Part shown: positions 15,811 to 29,813 of the stretch, one piece after another
Numbering within the stretch: the stretch's first letter is position 1
How the letters are laid out: the number at the start of each line of letters is the position of its first letter
DNA from: Burkholderiales bacterium
GTDB taxonomy: Bacteria > Pseudomonadota > Gammaproteobacteria > Burkholderiales > Burkholderiaceae_C
NCBI GenBank assembly: GCA_026932235.1
Contig: JAIXKR010000044.1
Span: 1 to 39,343 of the forward strand
Direction: 5' to 3'
Length of the DNA: 39,343 bases
The notes under the pieces: generated by a model
Database searches by the model: none
What the model saw: only the letters and a program-made list of their open reading frames with translations
Told to the model about the DNA's origin: nothing
Position numbers and translations under genes: made by a program

Positions 15811-17964
15811 TCAACGCAGCGCTGCGCTGGGGCCGCGCGTGTCCTCGTCCAGGGCCGCGAGCGCCTCCTTCACTTCGGAGGCGCGCAGGATTTCCGCCAG
15901 CAGGCGCGGCGGCGCGCCGGCGGCGGCGTAGAGCGCGTAGACCGGCACGCCGCTGCGTCCCAGGCGTGCAAGCTCGGCGGTGATGCGGGCGTCGCGGCGC
16001 GTCCAGTCCGCGCGCAGCAGCGCCACGTCGTGGGCACGGAAGGCCTCCAGTACCTCGGCGTCGGCCAGCGTGGTGCGCTTGTTGTACTGGCAGGTCACGC
16101 ACCAGGCGGCGGTGAAGTCGACGAACACCGGGCGGCCCGCTGCGCTGAGTTCGGCCACGCGCTCCGGGCTCCAGGCTTCCCAGCCGGCGGTCGCGCGCGT
16201 CGTTGCCGCATCCGGTTCTTCGGCATGCAGTGCCGGCCAGGCCCAGCCGAGAACCGGCACCGCGAGCGCGATCGCCAGCGTCGACAGGCCGGTTCGGGCG
16301 CGCGCGCCGAGCGCGGGCGACCCCAGCGCCCAGGCGACGAAGGCCAGGGCCAGCAGCGTGCCCAGCAGCGCGACGACGCCGTCGATGCCGCTTTGCTGGC
16401 CCAGCACCCAGACGAGCCAGACCACGGTGGCGAACATCGGGAAGGCCATCAGCACCTTGAAATGCGCCATCCATGCGCCCGGCCGCGGCAGCGCGCGGGC
16501 GAGTGCCGGCCAGGCACTGGCCAGCAGATAGGGCAATGCCATCCCCAGGCCCAGCGTCGCGAACACCGCCAGCGCCTGCGTCGTCGGCAGTGTGACCGCG
16601 GCGCCGAGCGCAGCGCCCATGAAGGGTGCGGTGCAGGGCGAGGCCACCGCCACCGCGAGAACACCGGTGAGCAAGGCATCGAGCAGCGGATGACGCGCGC
16701 GCACGGCCGACCAGCGCGCCGGCAGCAGCGCACCGATCTCGAACGCGCCGGCGAGGTTGAGCCCGATGAGCGTGAACAGAAGCGCCAGCGCGGCGACGAA
16801 GAGCGGGCTTTGCAGCTGGAAGCCCCAGCCCAGTTGCTCGCCGCCGGCACGCAGGCCCAGCAGCAGCGCCGCCAAGGCGACGAAGGAGACGACGACGCCC
16901 ACGGTGTAGGCCACGCCGCCGGCGAGCAGGCCGCGGCGGTCGTCGGCATGCGCGGCAAAGCCGAGCACCTTCAGCGAGAGCACCGGAAAGACGCAGGGCA
17001 TGAGGTTGAGCAGCATGCCGCCGAGCAGCGCGAGCGCGAGCGCGAGCGCGAGGCCGGTGCCCGATTCCACGTCGGCGCCGGGGCGCACGAACGCCTCGCT
17101 CGACGCCGATGGCGCCGACGTGGGCAGTGCAGCCAGCGCCGGCCAGGGCGTCGTCACCGCCGCGGTCACCTGCACGCCCGGCGAAGACCCCGCGCCCACG
17201 AGCACCAGCGACATCGATGGCGGGCTGTCGCTGCGCTGCGGGTCGATGGCCACGCGCGCCGTCCATTGCGCGCCGGTCCAGCTCGCCTGCACCGGGGCGG
17301 CGTTGAGCACGATGCCGGCCGTCTCGGGGAGGAGATCGACGGCCCGCGCCTGCCAGGCCTCGGGCAGGCCGCGAACCTCGAGCACCAGCGCGTCATCGTC
17401 GATGCGCGCTGTGGCCTGCGCCTGCGGCAGGGAGCGCGGCTGCGCCGCCCGGGCGGCGGCAAAGAGGGCGCCATGCGCGGCGGTGGCGGCCTTTGCCGGC
17501 AGGTCGAGAACGAAGTGCCCCGACTCCGGGATGCACACCTCCTTGCAGGCCAGCCACTCGGCGTCGAGCGCGATGCGCACGCTCGTCCCGGGCGGGGCCG
17601 TGCTCACGTCGACCGCCACCGGCAGCAGGATGCGGCCGTCGTAGCCGTAGTTCATCAAGGGGCCGACGGGCAGCTTGCGCGGCGTCGGCCACTGGATCTC
17701 GCCGGCTTCCCAGCCGCCGGGGAGGCGCCAGGTGAGCGTCGTCGGCAGGCCGGAATCGCCGGGATTCTTCCAGTACGTATGCCACTGCGGCTGGTGCTCG
17801 AGCAGCAGCCCCAACTGCAGCGGCCGGCCCGGGCCGACACCCTCGGGCGCATGCGCCAGCAATTCGGCGCGCACCTGGGGCGTCGTCACGACGCTGGCGT
17901 CGGCGGCGTGCGCGGGCGGCGACAGCGCCAGCGCGGCGCACAAGAGGAGGATCGGGCGAAGCAT
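15811..17964 (-). CDS. dsbD: Protein-disulfide reductase DsbD (ScsB/DsbD type)
   Basis: The 717-residue protein has three modules that pass electrons from cytoplasmic thioredoxin to periplasmic substrates. After a signal peptide (cleaved near AHA-ADA), an N-terminal immunoglobulin-like DsbD domain carries Cys140 and Cys144 in WLACKEVCIPESG. The membrane part (about residues 303-580, eight helices) holds the redox pair Cys323 (LMPCVFPV) and Cys443 (ASPCTAPF). The C-terminal thioredoxin domain has CVTC at 622-625. All three cysteine pairs are intact. ATG 17964 is chosen because it gives the signal peptide; the frame is open 285 bp further upstream but without homology. Four GCGCGA repeats encode a Leu-Ala run at the first helix. 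It diverges from the ATP synthase operon. Confidence 0.93.
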   Translation of the reverse strand: MLRPILLLCAALALSPPAHAADASVVTTPQVRAELLAHAPEGVGPGRPLQLGLLLEHQPQWHTYWKNPGDSGLPTTLTWRLPGGWEAGEIQWPTPRKLPVGPLMNYGYDGRILLPVAVDVSTAPPGTSVRIALDAEWLACKEVCIPESGHFVLDLPAKAATAAHGALFAAARAAQPRSLPQAQATARIDDDALVLEVRGLPEAWQARAVDLLPETAGIVLNAAPVQASWTGAQWTARVAIDPQRSDSPPSMSLVLVGAGSSPGVQVTAAVTTPWPALAALPTSAPSASSEAFVRPGADVESGTGLALALALALLGGMLLNLMPCVFPVLSLKVLGFAAHADDRRGLLAGGVAYTVGVVVSFVALAALLLGLRAGGEQLGWGFQLQSPLFVAALALLFTLIGLNLAGAFEIGALLPARWSAVRARHPLLDALLTGVLAVAVASPCTAPFMGAALGAAVTLPTTQALAVFATLGLGMALPYLLASAWPALARALPRPGAWMAHFKVLMAFPMFATVVWLVWVLGQQSGIDGVVALLGTLLALAFVAWALGSPALGARARTGLSTLAIALAVPVLGWAWPALHAEEPDAATTRATAGWEAWSPERVAELSAAGRPVFVDFTAAWCVTCQYNKRTTLADAEVLEAFRAHDVALLRADWTRRDARITAELARLGRSGVPVYALYAAAGAPPRLLAEILRASEVKEALAALDEDTRGPSAALR
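17028..17051. repeat. Hexanucleotide tandem repeat (GCGCGA x4) inside dsbD
   Basis: Four perfect consecutive copies of GCGCGA lie in the first membrane helix of DsbD, coding on the minus strand for Leu-Ala repeats (ALALALALL, about residues 306-314). The six-base unit keeps the frame, so slippage would change helix length by two residues without breaking the gene. Confidence 0.8.
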
Positions 17965-18099
17965 CGGCGTTGGAGACGATGCGCGGCCGGTCGGTTCCGG
18001 CCGCGGGCTGGCAGTACAGGTGCGAGATGAAACCACATCCGGCGCCGTCGTGTCTTTGTCGAGGCCAAGCCCCGGCCCGGCGCCTCTTTGGGGGATCGT

Positions 18100-18127
18100 T
18101 TGGAATACGCGGGTTTCCTCGTATACT
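18100..18127 (+). promoter_or_regulatory. Sigma-70-type promoter of the ATP synthase operon
   Basis: TTGGAA (18100-18105) and TATACT (18122-18127) resemble -35 and -10 elements with a 16-bp spacer, about 35 bp before atpI. This is the best sigma-70 match I can see in the window. The -10 is enclosed by short inverted arms CCTCG (18117-18121) and CGAGG (18130-18134). Confidence 0.65.
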
Positions 18128-18161
18128 TCCGAGGCTTTGCTGACCGTATCCGCGTAATTCG

Positions 18162-19897
<1,736 letters not shown>

Positions 19898-19971
19898 GCC
19901 TTCGCGCTGCCGGTTCGCGGGCGCGGCGGCCAGCGCCCCCGCCCTGATCCCCCCATGACGAGGTCAAAGCC

Positions 19972-20442
19972 GTGAGCATCAATGCCTCCCTGATCGTCCA
20001 GATGATCGTCTTCGCGATCCTGGTCTGGTTCACGATGCGCTTTGTCTGGCCGCCGATCACGGCGGCGCTGGACGAGCGCGCGAAGAAGATCGCCGAAGGC
20101 CTGTCGGCCGCCGACAAGGCCAAGGCCGACCTCGCCGCGGCCAACAAGCGCGTCGAGGTCGAGCTCTCGAAGGCGCGCGAGGACGCCACCAAGCGCATCG
20201 CCGACGCCGAGCGCACGGCGCAGCAGATGATCGAAGAGGCCAAGGGCCGCGCCACCGAGGAGGCCAACAAGATCATCGCCGCCGCGCGCGCCGAGGCCGA
20301 GCAGGCGTCGGTGAAGGCGCGCGAGGTGCTGCGCGAGCAGGTCGCGGGCCTGGCCGTGAAGGGCGCGGAGGCGATCCTGCGCCGCGAGGTCGACGCCGGC
20401 GTGCACGCCGAGCTGCTGGGCCGCCTGAAGGCGGAGCTCTGA
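19972..20442 (+). CDS. atpF: ATP synthase F0 subunit b
   Basis: The 156-residue peripheral stalk subunit has one N-terminal membrane helix ([15 protein letters not shown]) and a long charged helix rich in Ala, Lys, Glu and Arg (about residues 30-140) that dimerises as a right-handed coiled coil. Translation starts at a GTG, with GAGG about 9 bp upstream. An ATG at 19955 only opens a very short frame and is not used. The C-terminus interacts with the delta subunit, whose gene begins 2 bp after this stop codon. Confidence 0.95.
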   Translation: MSINASLIVQMIVFAILVWFTMRFVWPPITAALDERAKKIAEGLSAADKAKADLAAANKRVEVELSKAREDATKRIADAERTAQQMIEEAKGRATEEANKIIAAARAEAEQASVKAREVLREQVAGLAVKGAEAILRREVDAGVHAELLGRLKAEL

Positions 20443-20444
20443 CG

Positions 20445-20978
20445 ATGGCCGAGCTTGCCACCCTGGCGCGGCCCTACGCCGAGGCCTTGTTCAAGACCGG
20501 CGGCGGCGCGACGCTGGCCGCCGAGGTGAACGCGCTGGGCGCGGTCGCCGCGGACGAGACGCTGCGTCGCTTTGCCGAGAGCCCGAAGATCGGCGCCGAG
20601 ATGCTCTTCAACGTCGTCAGCGACGTGCTCGGCCGCAAGGGCCTCGTGCTGAGCGCGGCGGCACAGAACTTCCTGCGCACCGTCGTCGACAACGGGCGCC
20701 TCTCGGTGCTGCCCGAGATCGCGGCGCAATTCCAGGCCCTCGTCAACGCCGCCAGCGGCGTTTCCGACGCCGTCGTCCACAGCGCCTTCCCGATGGACGA
20801 GGCGCAGCTGGTCGAGGTCATGGCGGCGCTGGAGAAGCGTTTCGCGCGCCGGCTCGAGGGCACGGTGCAGGTGGATCCGACGCTGATCGGCGGCATTCGC
20901 GTCGTCGTGGGCGACGAGGTGCTGGACACCTCGGTCAAGGCCCGTTTGGAACAGATGAAGGCAGCGTTGACCGCCTGA
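20445..20978 (+). CDS. atpH: ATP synthase F1 subunit delta
   Basis: The 177-residue subunit links the peripheral stalk to the top of the alpha3-beta3 head. It starts [18 protein letters not shown], the conserved first helix, and ends with the family motif in [20 protein letters not shown] followed by KARLEQM. The ribosome-binding site (GGAGCT) is inside the end of atpF, so translation is probably coupled. Length is normal. Confidence 0.96.
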   Translation: MAELATLARPYAEALFKTGGGATLAAEVNALGAVAADETLRRFAESPKIGAEMLFNVVSDVLGRKGLVLSAAAQNFLRTVVDNGRLSVLPEIAAQFQALVNAASGVSDAVVHSAFPMDEAQLVEVMAALEKRFARRLEGTVQVDPTLIGGIRVVVGDEVLDTSVKARLEQMKAALTA

Positions 20979-21006
20979 GAAGGCGCGCGCGGCACCGGAG
21001 AGACAC

Positions 21007-22560
<1,554 letters not shown>

Positions 22561-22595
22561 AGCCCGTGTCGAACTGAGCCTCGGGAGCAGCTGCA

Positions 22596-23480
22596 ATGGC
22601 AGTCGGCAAGGAAATTCGCGGCAAGATCAAGAGCTTCGAGAACACGAAGAAGATCACCAAGGCCATGGAGATGGTCTCGGCGTCGAAGATGCGCAAGGCG
22701 CAGGACCGCATGCGCGCCGCGCGCCCCTACGCGGACAAGATCCGCAACATCACGGCCCACCTCTCGCAGGCCAATCCCGAGTACCGCTCGCCTTACATGC
22801 GCAGCGGCGGCAACGCCAAGGTCAGCGGCTTCATCGTCGTCACTACCGACAAGGGCTTGTGCGGCGGCCTCAACACCAACATCCTGCGCGCCGTGACGGG
22901 CAAGATGAAGGAGGTGCAGGCCGCGGGCGGCCAGGTGCAGGCGGTGGCCATCGGCAACAAGGGCCTGGGCTTCCTCAACCGCTTCGGCGTGCCGGTGCTC
23001 AGCCACGCCGTGCAGCTGGGCGATGCGCCGCAGCTCGAGAAGCTGATCGGCCCGGTGAAGGTCATGCTCGACGCCTTCGTCGCCGGCAAGCTCGACGCCG
23101 TCTACCTCTGCTACACCGACTTCATCAACACGATGAAGCAGGAGCCCAAGATCGAGCAGTTGCTGCCCTTGTCGGCCGAGCGCCTGCAGCAGACCGAGGC
23201 CGAGAAGAAGCAGTACGGCTGGGACTACATCTACGAGCCCGACGCGCCGAGCGTCATCGACGAGCTGCTCTCGCGCTACATCGAGGCGCTGGTGTACCAG
23301 TCGGTGGCCGAGAACATGGCCAGCGAGCAGAGTGCGCGCATGGTGGCCATGAAGGCCGCCACCGACAACGCCGGCAACCTCATCGACGAGTTCAAGCTCA
23401 TCTACAACAAGACCCGCCAGGCCGCCATCACCAAGGAGCTCTCGGAGATCGTCGGCGGTGCTGCCGCCATCTCCGGTTGA
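22596..23480 (+). CDS. atpG: ATP synthase F1 subunit gamma
   Basis: The 294-residue rotor shaft. The N-terminal helix ([20 protein letters not shown], about residues 5-24) and C-terminal helix ([20 protein letters not shown]-like segment) form the central coiled coil. [12 protein letters not shown] is the conserved strand of the globular part. The C-terminal run [13 protein letters not shown] is the family signature. GGGAG precedes the ATG by about 9 bp. Length is normal for betaproteobacteria. Confidence 0.97.
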   Translation: MAVGKEIRGKIKSFENTKKITKAMEMVSASKMRKAQDRMRAARPYADKIRNITAHLSQANPEYRSPYMRSGGNAKVSGFIVVTTDKGLCGGLNTNILRAVTGKMKEVQAAGGQVQAVAIGNKGLGFLNRFGVPVLSHAVQLGDAPQLEKLIGPVKVMLDAFVAGKLDAVYLCYTDFINTMKQEPKIEQLLPLSAERLQQTEAEKKQYGWDYIYEPDAPSVIDELLSRYIEALVYQSVAENMASEQSARMVAMKAATDNAGNLIDEFKLIYNKTRQAAITKELSEIVGGAAAISG

Positions 23481-23520
23481 GGCCTTGCCGAGGCTGCCGC
23501 GAACCGCCACCGAATACTGA

Positions 23521-24948
<1,428 letters not shown>

Positions 24949-24957
24949 GGAGCGCAG

Positions 24958-25374
24958 ATGGCCACGATCCACGTCGACGTCGTCAGCGCCGAGGAAAGCA
25001 TCTTCAGCGGCGAGGCCAGGTTCGTCGCGCTGCCGGGCGAGAACGGCGAGCTCGGCATCCTGCCGCGGCACACGCCGCTGATCACGCGCATCAAGCCCGG
25101 CGCGGTGCGCATCGAGCGCGCCGACAACGGGCAGGAGGAGTTCGTGTTCGTGGCCGGCGGCATCCTCGAGGTGCAGCCGGGCACGGTGACGGTTCTTGCC
25201 GACACCGCGATCCGTGGCCGCGACCTCGACGAGGCCAAGGCCAACGAGGCCAAGAAGCTCGCCGAGGAGGCGATCCGCAACGCCAAGAACGAGATCGACC
25301 TCGCGCGTGCGCAGAGCGAGTTCGCGATGATGGCCGCGCAGATCGCCGCGATCGCGAAGCTGCGCAAGAAATAA
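24958..25374 (+). CDS. atpC: ATP synthase F1 subunit epsilon
   Basis: The 138-residue subunit has an N-terminal beta sandwich ([20 protein letters not shown] start, [16 protein letters not shown] loop) and a C-terminal pair of helices rich in Ala, Glu and Lys (about residues 85-138) that can inhibit hydrolysis. AAGGAG precedes the ATG. It is the last gene of the atp operon and converges on an oxidoreductase gene 18 bp away. Confidence 0.97.
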   Translation: MATIHVDVVSAEESIFSGEARFVALPGENGELGILPRHTPLITRIKPGAVRIERADNGQEEFVFVAGGILEVQPGTVTVLADTAIRGRDLDEAKANEAKKLAEEAIRNAKNEIDLARAQSEFAMMAAQIAAIAKLRKK

Positions 25375-25376
25375 GG

Positions 25377-25398
25377 CGCTGGCCGTACGGCGTTAGCG
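25377..25398. terminator. Palindrome between atpC and the acuI-like gene
   Basis: The core GCCGTACGGC (25382-25391) is a perfect 10-bp palindrome flanked by CGCT (25377-25380) and AGCG (25395-25398). It fills the 18-bp gap between the convergent stop codons and may end transcription in both directions; no T-run is present. Confidence 0.4.
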
Positions 25399-26379
25399 GC
25401 GCACGTCGACGATGGTGCGCCCGCGCACCTTGCCGTCGAGCAGCCGGGGTGCGTAGTCGATGACCTCGGACAGGCCGATCTCGGTCGCCATCGATTCGAG
25501 CCGCTTCGCGTCCAGGTGCTTGGCCAGCAGCGCCCAGGCCTCGGTGCGCTGCACGTTGTCGATGAAGACGCTGTTGATGCCGTAGAGCGTCACGCCGCGC
25601 AGGATGAAGGGCATCACGGTGGCCGGGAAGTCCCCGCCCTGCGCCAGGCCGCAAGCCGCCACCGCGCCGTGAAAGCGCGTCGCCGCGCAGGCGTTGGCCA
25701 GCGTGTGGCTGCCCACGGTGTCGAGCACGCCGGCCCAGGTCTCCTTCTGCAGCGGCTTGCCCGGCGCCATCATCGGCGCACGGTCGATGACGCGCGCGGC
25801 ACCCATCTCCTTCAGGTAGGCTTCCTCCGAGAGCCGGCCGGTGGACGCGACGACGGTGTAGCCCAGCGCCGCCAGCAGCGCGACGCCGACCGAGCCGACG
25901 CCGCCGGCGGCGCCGGTGACCAGCACCTCGCCGTCGCCGGGCGCCAGGCCGTGGCGTTGCAGCGCCCGCACGCACAACGCGGCGGTGAAGCCGGCGGTGG
26001 CCACGGCCATCGAGGTGCGCGTCGTGAACGGCGCCGGGATCTTCAGCAGCCAGCCGGCTTCGACGCGCTGGCGCTGCGTCAGGCCACCCCAGTGGTTCTC
26101 GCCCATGCCCCAGCCGGTGACGACGACCTTGTCACCGGGCTTCCAGGCCGGATCCTTGCTTGACGCCACCGTGCCGGCGAGGTCGATTCCCGGCACCATC
26201 GGCCAACTGCGCACGATGAGCCCGCGGCCGGTGATCGCGAGCGCGTCCTTGTAGTTGAGCGTCGAGTACTCGACGTCCACCGTCACGGCCTTGTCGGGCA
26301 GCTCGGAATCGTCCATCTCGCGCAGTTCGGCGTGCGTCGTGCGGTCTTCGGTCTGGGTCAGCAGCAGGGCCTTGAACAT
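25393..26379 (-). CDS. acuI: Zinc-free MDR oxidoreductase, AcuI/YhdH type (acryloyl-CoA reductase)
   Basis: The 328-residue medium-chain reductase belongs to the AcuI/YhdH quinone-oxidoreductase-like group, which reduces acryloyl-CoA to propionyl-CoA with NADPH. Features are MFKALLLTQTEDRTTHAE at the N-terminus, VEYSTLNYKDALAITGRG, the diagnostic GWGMGENHWGGL (about residues 95-106), and the cofactor loop VTGAAGGVGSVG (about 152-163). No structural zinc cysteine cluster is present. AGGAG stands 8 bp before the ATG. It is apparently monocistronic. In this group the role is often detoxifying acryloyl-CoA from propionate or DMSP metabolism; no DMSP genes are in view. Confidence 0.88.
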   Translation of the reverse strand: MFKALLLTQTEDRTTHAELREMDDSELPDKAVTVDVEYSTLNYKDALAITGRGLIVRSWPMVPGIDLAGTVASSKDPAWKPGDKVVVTGWGMGENHWGGLTQRQRVEAGWLLKIPAPFTTRTSMAVATAGFTAALCVRALQRHGLAPGDGEVLVTGAAGGVGSVGVALLAALGYTVVASTGRLSEEAYLKEMGAARVIDRAPMMAPGKPLQKETWAGVLDTVGSHTLANACAATRFHGAVAACGLAQGGDFPATVMPFILRGVTLYGINSVFIDNVQRTEAWALLAKHLDAKRLESMATEIGLSEVIDYAPRLLDGKVRGRTIVDVRR

Positions 26380-26454
26380 CGTCGGTCTCCTTTGGTCGAT
26401 CGGGCGTTCGCAGCGATGGTACGCGCGCGCCGATGCCCTTCGGCGCCGTCTTCT

Positions 26455-26961
26455 TCAGCATTGCAGCGGGCGATCGGGAAGCTCGTTGTCTCGCATGCCG
26501 CCAGCAGACCTCGCGAAGTGGGTGCGCAGCAAGGTATCGACGGCGTCGATGGCCTCGGCCAACCCGGGCTCGACACGTCCCTGCTTCAGTGCTGCGCCCA
26601 GGCGTGCAGCGAGCGCGTCCCACTGTGCTTGCGGCACGGCGCGCGCGATCGCACGGTCGCAGACGATCTCGATCGCGTGCTCGGCGAGAAGCAGGTAGAT
26701 GAGGACGCCGTTGTTGGCCTCGGTGTCCCACACGCGCAGCTTGCCGAACATCATGATCGCGCGCTCGCGTGCTCGCGCACCGCGCCAGAGGTAGGACAGC
26801 GGCAGCCTGCCCTCGATGCAGATGCGGATCTCGCCGCCGTGACCGGACTCGCTGTGCCGCACACGCTCGCCCAGGCGATCGAGTGCTTCCGCGTCGAGAA
26901 ACCGCCGCGCGTCGCCGGCGTCGAACCAGCCGTGCCTGAGCATGCGCAGCCAGCGGTTCAT
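26455..26961 (-). CDS. TPM-domain protein, short form
   Basis: The 168-residue protein has a single TPM domain (PF04536, TLP18.3/Psb32/MOLO-1). It contains the segment HGGEIRICIEGRLPL, a strand-helix core with RERAIMMFGKLRVWDTEANNG, and IYLLLAEHAIEIVCDRAI. It lacks a signal peptide and a clear membrane anchor, unlike its neighbour, so it may act at the cytoplasmic face or associate with membrane partners. It starts 24 bp after the longer TPM gene, with an AGGACGAG ribosome-binding site. lemA, long TPM and short TPM genes form an apparent three-gene operon. Molecular function is not established; some plant TPM proteins have phosphatase activity or aid photosystem repair. Confidence 0.85.
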   Translation of the reverse strand: MNRWLRMLRHGWFDAGDARRFLDAEALDRLGERVRHSESGHGGEIRICIEGRLPLSYLWRGARARERAIMMFGKLRVWDTEANNGVLIYLLLAEHAIEIVCDRAIARAVPQAQWDALAARLGAALKQGRVEPGLAEAIDAVDTLLRTHFARSAGGMRDNELPDRPLQC

Positions 26962-26985
26962 CTCGTCCTGCTCCCCATCGCCCGC

Positions 26986-27894
26986 TCACCAGTCCCCGGA
27001 GGCGCCGCCGCCGCCGAAATCACCACCGCCGCCGGAGGAAAAGCCGCCGCCACCTCCACCCCAGCCGCCGCCACCCCCGGTCCCGACCCAGGTGCCGTCA
27101 CGGCCGTGCCAGCCGCCGCGCCGCAGCGAACCGAGGTCGAACAGCCCCGTCATCAGCAGGGCGACGAAGGCTGCCAGCAGCGCCGCGAACAACCCGGCGC
27201 CAAGCCACCAGACGAGGCCGCCGACGGCGCCCGCGGTGAGCAGGGCGCCCAGGCGCCGCCCCAGCATCCGCGTCAGCATGGTGGCGAGCAGAAGCCAGGC
27301 GACGAAGACGAAGCCAAAGGGGTTCGAGTCGCCGTCCTCGCCGTGCGCGGGCGCGCTCGGGACGGGAAGGTTCTCGCCGCGGATGCGGGCGATCAGGGCG
27401 TCGACGGCGCCGTCGATGCCGCCGGCGAAATCGCCTTCGCGAAAGCGCGGGCCGATCTGGCGCTCGATGATCTGACGCGCGGCGAGATCGGGTACCGCGC
27501 CTTCGAGGGCCTTCGCGACTTCGATGCGCACATGGCGATCGTCCTTGGCAACGACCAGCAGCAGTCCATCACCCACCTCGCGGCGGCCGATCTTCCAGCT
27601 GTCGGCCACGCGCTGCGCATAGGCGGCGATGTCCTCGGGCTGCGTGCTCTGCACCAGCAGCACGACGATCTGCGGCCCGGATTGCGCTTCGAAGGCCGCC
27701 AGTTTGGCCTCGAGCGCGGCCTGCGCCTGCGCGTCCAGCGTGCCGGTCCGGTCGATCACGCGCGCACTGAGCGCGGGCACGGGCTGCACGTCCTGCGCCC
27801 ACGCCGCAGCGGCGAGCACCAGGCACAGCGCCGCCAGCACCCAGATCCGGGCCGCGGCCAGGCGCGCCGTCAGGGGCGCGCAGTCGCGCTTCAT
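26986..27894 (-). CDS. TPM-domain membrane protein YgcG-like with Gly-rich tail
   Basis: The 302-residue protein has a signal peptide (WVLAALCLVLAAAAWAQ, cleavage near AWA-QDV) and a periplasmic TPM domain (about residues 40-170) that includes VIDRTGTLDAQAQAALEAKL, GPQIVVLLVQST and WKIGRREVGDGLLLVVAKDD. Two or three membrane helices follow (about 190-250). The tail is extremely rich in glycine with Trp, Phe and Ser (GGGGGWGGGGGGFSSGGGG). This architecture is that of YgcG proteins, regularly linked to lemA. It begins 7 bp after the lemA stop. Confidence 0.9.
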   Translation of the reverse strand: MKRDCAPLTARLAAARIWVLAALCLVLAAAAWAQDVQPVPALSARVIDRTGTLDAQAQAALEAKLAAFEAQSGPQIVVLLVQSTQPEDIAAYAQRVADSWKIGRREVGDGLLLVVAKDDRHVRIEVAKALEGAVPDLAARQIIERQIGPRFREGDFAGGIDGAVDALIARIRGENLPVPSAPAHGEDGDSNPFGFVFVAWLLLATMLTRMLGRRLGALLTAGAVGGLVWWLGAGLFAALLAAFVALLMTGLFDLGSLRRGGWHGRDGTWVGTGGGGGWGGGGGGFSSGGGGDFGGGGASGDW

Positions 27895-27901
27895 CCTGCG
27901 C

Positions 27902-28513
27902 CTAGTTCGTCGCCGGCTTGCCGAAGTCGACCTTCGGCGGCGCCGAAATCGCCGCTTCGTCGGCGACGCTGAAGCCGGGCTTGACCTCGTAGCCGAAGAC
28001 CATCGCGGTCAGGTTGGTCGGGAAGCTGCGCGCCAGCACGTTGTACTCCTGCACCGCCTTGATGTAGCGGTTGCGCGCCACGGTGATGCGGTTCTCGGTG
28101 CCCTCGAGCTGCACGCGCAGGTCCTGGAAGCCCTGGTTGGCCTTGAGGTTGGGGTAGTTCTCGGCCACCACCAACAGGCGGCTGAGCGCCCCGGTGAGCT
28201 CGCCCTGCGCAGCCTGGAACTTCTGGAAGGCCGCGGGGTCGTTGATCAGCTCCGGCGTGGCCTGGATCGAGGTCGCCTTCGCGCGCGCCTCGATCACGCG
28301 CGTCAGGGTCGACTGCTCGAAATCGGCCTCGCCCTTGACCGTGGCCACGAGATTGGGAACGAGGTCGGCGCGGCGCTGGTACTGGTTGACGACCTCGCTC
28401 CAGGCGGCCTTGACCTGCTCGTCAAGGCGCTGGAAGTCGTTGTAGCCGCAGCCGCCCAGCAGCAGCGTGAGGCCGAGCAGCATCGTCGTCACCCATCCCT
28501 GCATGCGCTTCAT
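27902..28513 (-). CDS. lemA: LemA-family lipoprotein
   Basis: The 203-residue LemA protein has a lipoprotein signal ending LLLGGC, so Cys22 would be lipidated. The mature helical body carries the family motifs [37 protein letters not shown] (about residues 48-64), [19 protein letters not shown] and [18 protein letters not shown] 28513 is chosen over 28528 because GGAGG lies 8 bp before it. It is the first gene of the lemA-TPM-TPM operon and diverges from hemE with a 59-bp gap. The function of LemA is unsettled; proposals include membrane stress response and partner of HtpX-like proteases. Confidence 0.93.
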   Translation of the reverse strand: MKRMQGWVTTMLLGLTLLLGGCGYNDFQRLDEQVKAAWSEVVNQYQRRADLVPNLVATVKGEADFEQSTLTRVIEARAKATSIQATPELINDPAAFQKFQAAQGELTGALSRLLVVAENYPNLKANQGFQDLRVQLEGTENRITVARNRYIKAVQEYNVLARSFPTNLTAMVFGYEVKPGFSVADEAAISAPPKVDFGKPATN

Positions 28514-28559
28514 CGTCCGATCCTCCATGGTCAGGCGCGATGCTAGTGCAGGGCGCGTC

Positions 28560-28565
28560 GATAAT
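28560..28565 (+). promoter_or_regulatory. -10-like element 7 bp before the hemE start
   Basis: GATAAT ends 7 bp before the ATG at 28573. The spacer CCCGCGC has no Shine-Dalgarno sequence, so transcription from here would give a leaderless or nearly leaderless hemE mRNA. A clear -35 is not seen. Confidence 0.45.
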
Positions 28566-28572
28566 CCCGCGC

Positions 28573-29694
28573 ATGTCTGCCCAGCTCCTGAACGACTGTT
28601 TTTTGCGCGCCTGCCTGCGTCAACCCACGCCTCATACGCCGGTCTGGCTGATGCGCCAGGCCGGGCGCTACCTGCCCGAGTATCGCGCCACGCGCGAGAA
28701 GGCGGGCAACAGCTTCATGGGCCTGGCGACCAACGTCCAGTACGCCACCGAGGTGACGCTGCAGCCGCTGGAGCGCTTCCCGCTGGACGCCGCCATCCTC
28801 TTCAGCGACATCCTGACCGTCCCCGACGCGATGGGTCTCGGGCTTTCCTTCGGCGCCGGCGAGGGCCCGCGCTTCGCCCGTCCCGTGCGCGACGAGGCCG
28901 CGGTCGCGGCGCTGCAGCTGCCGGACCTGAACCGCTTGCGCTACGTCTTCGACGCCGTTGCGTCGATCCGCCGTGCGCTGCTGACGCGCGACGAGCACGG
29001 CCGGGAGGTTGCGCGCGTGCCGCTGATCGGCTTCTCCGGCAGCCCCTGGACGCTGGCCTGCTACATGGTCGAAGGCGGCGGCAGCAGCGACTACCGCGTC
29101 GTCAAGACCATGCTCTATGCGCGTCCGGACTTGCTGCACCGCATCCTGGACGTCAACGCGCGCGCGGTGACGGCCTATCTGAACGCACAAGTCGATGCCG
29201 GCGCGCAGGCATTGATGGTCTTCGACAGCTGGGGCGGCGTGCTCGCCGACGCCGCCTTCCGGCGCTTCAGCCTGGACTACACCCGGCGCGTGCTCGCGGG
29301 CCTGCAGCGCGAGAAGGACGGCCGGCGCATCCCCCTGATCGTCTTCACCAAGGGTGGCGGCCCGTGGCTGGAAGACCTCGCGGACTGCGGCGCCGACGTC
29401 GTCGGCCTCGACTGGACCATGAACCTCGGCCGCGCACGCGCCGCGGTCGGCGATCGCGTGGCCTTGCAGGGCAACCTCGATCCGATGGTGCTTTTTGCGC
29501 CTCCCGAGGCGGTGGCGCAAGAGGCCGTGGCGGCGCTCGACGCCTTTGGTCCGCCGCAGCGCGCCGATGGCCGCTGGGATGGCCACGTCTTCAACCTCGG
29601 CCACGGCATCAACCAGCACACCCCGCCCGAGCACGTGAGCGCCCTGGTCGAAGCGGTGCACAGCCATTCGCGGCGGCAGCGATCGGCACGCTGA
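28573..29694 (+). CDS. hemE: Uroporphyrinogen decarboxylase
   Basis: The 373-residue homodimeric TIM-barrel enzyme removes four carboxyl groups from uroporphyrinogen III to give coproporphyrinogen III in haem synthesis. Active-site residues are present: Arg28 and Arg32 in [17 protein letters not shown], Asp79 in [12 protein letters not shown], and the tyrosine in [32 protein letters not shown] near the C-terminus holds the conserved histidine. The start at 28573 matches the family N-terminus; an in-frame ATG at 28540 would add 11 residues without homology. It lies divergent to lemA and 425 bp upstream of priA. Confidence 0.97.
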   Translation: MSAQLLNDCFLRACLRQPTPHTPVWLMRQAGRYLPEYRATREKAGNSFMGLATNVQYATEVTLQPLERFPLDAAILFSDILTVPDAMGLGLSFGAGEGPRFARPVRDEAAVAALQLPDLNRLRYVFDAVASIRRALLTRDEHGREVARVPLIGFSGSPWTLACYMVEGGGSSDYRVVKTMLYARPDLLHRILDVNARAVTAYLNAQVDAGAQALMVFDSWGGVLADAAFRRFSLDYTRRVLAGLQREKDGRRIPLIVFTKGGGPWLEDLADCGADVVGLDWTMNLGRARAAVGDRVALQGNLDPMVLFAPPEAVAQEAVAALDAFGPPQRADGRWDGHVFNLGHGINQHTPPEHVSALVEAVHSHSRRQRSAR

Positions 29695-29709
29695 GGCGTG
29701 GGCGCGGCG

Positions 29710-29727
29710 GTTTCGGCGGGCCGAAAC
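29710..29727 (+). terminator. Hairpin after hemE
   Basis: GTTTCGG (29710-29716) and CCGAAAC (29721-29727) form a perfect 7-bp stem with loop CGGG, 16 bp after the hemE stop. AAGG follows instead of T residues, so efficiency as an intrinsic terminator is doubtful. Confidence 0.45.
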
Positions 29728-29813
29728 AAGGTGCATCGAATTGCGCGTGAGCAGGCACTTCGTCGCTCATCGCGATCCTGTGCGGGTGTGAATTCCGGCC
29801 ACGGGGTCTTGAC

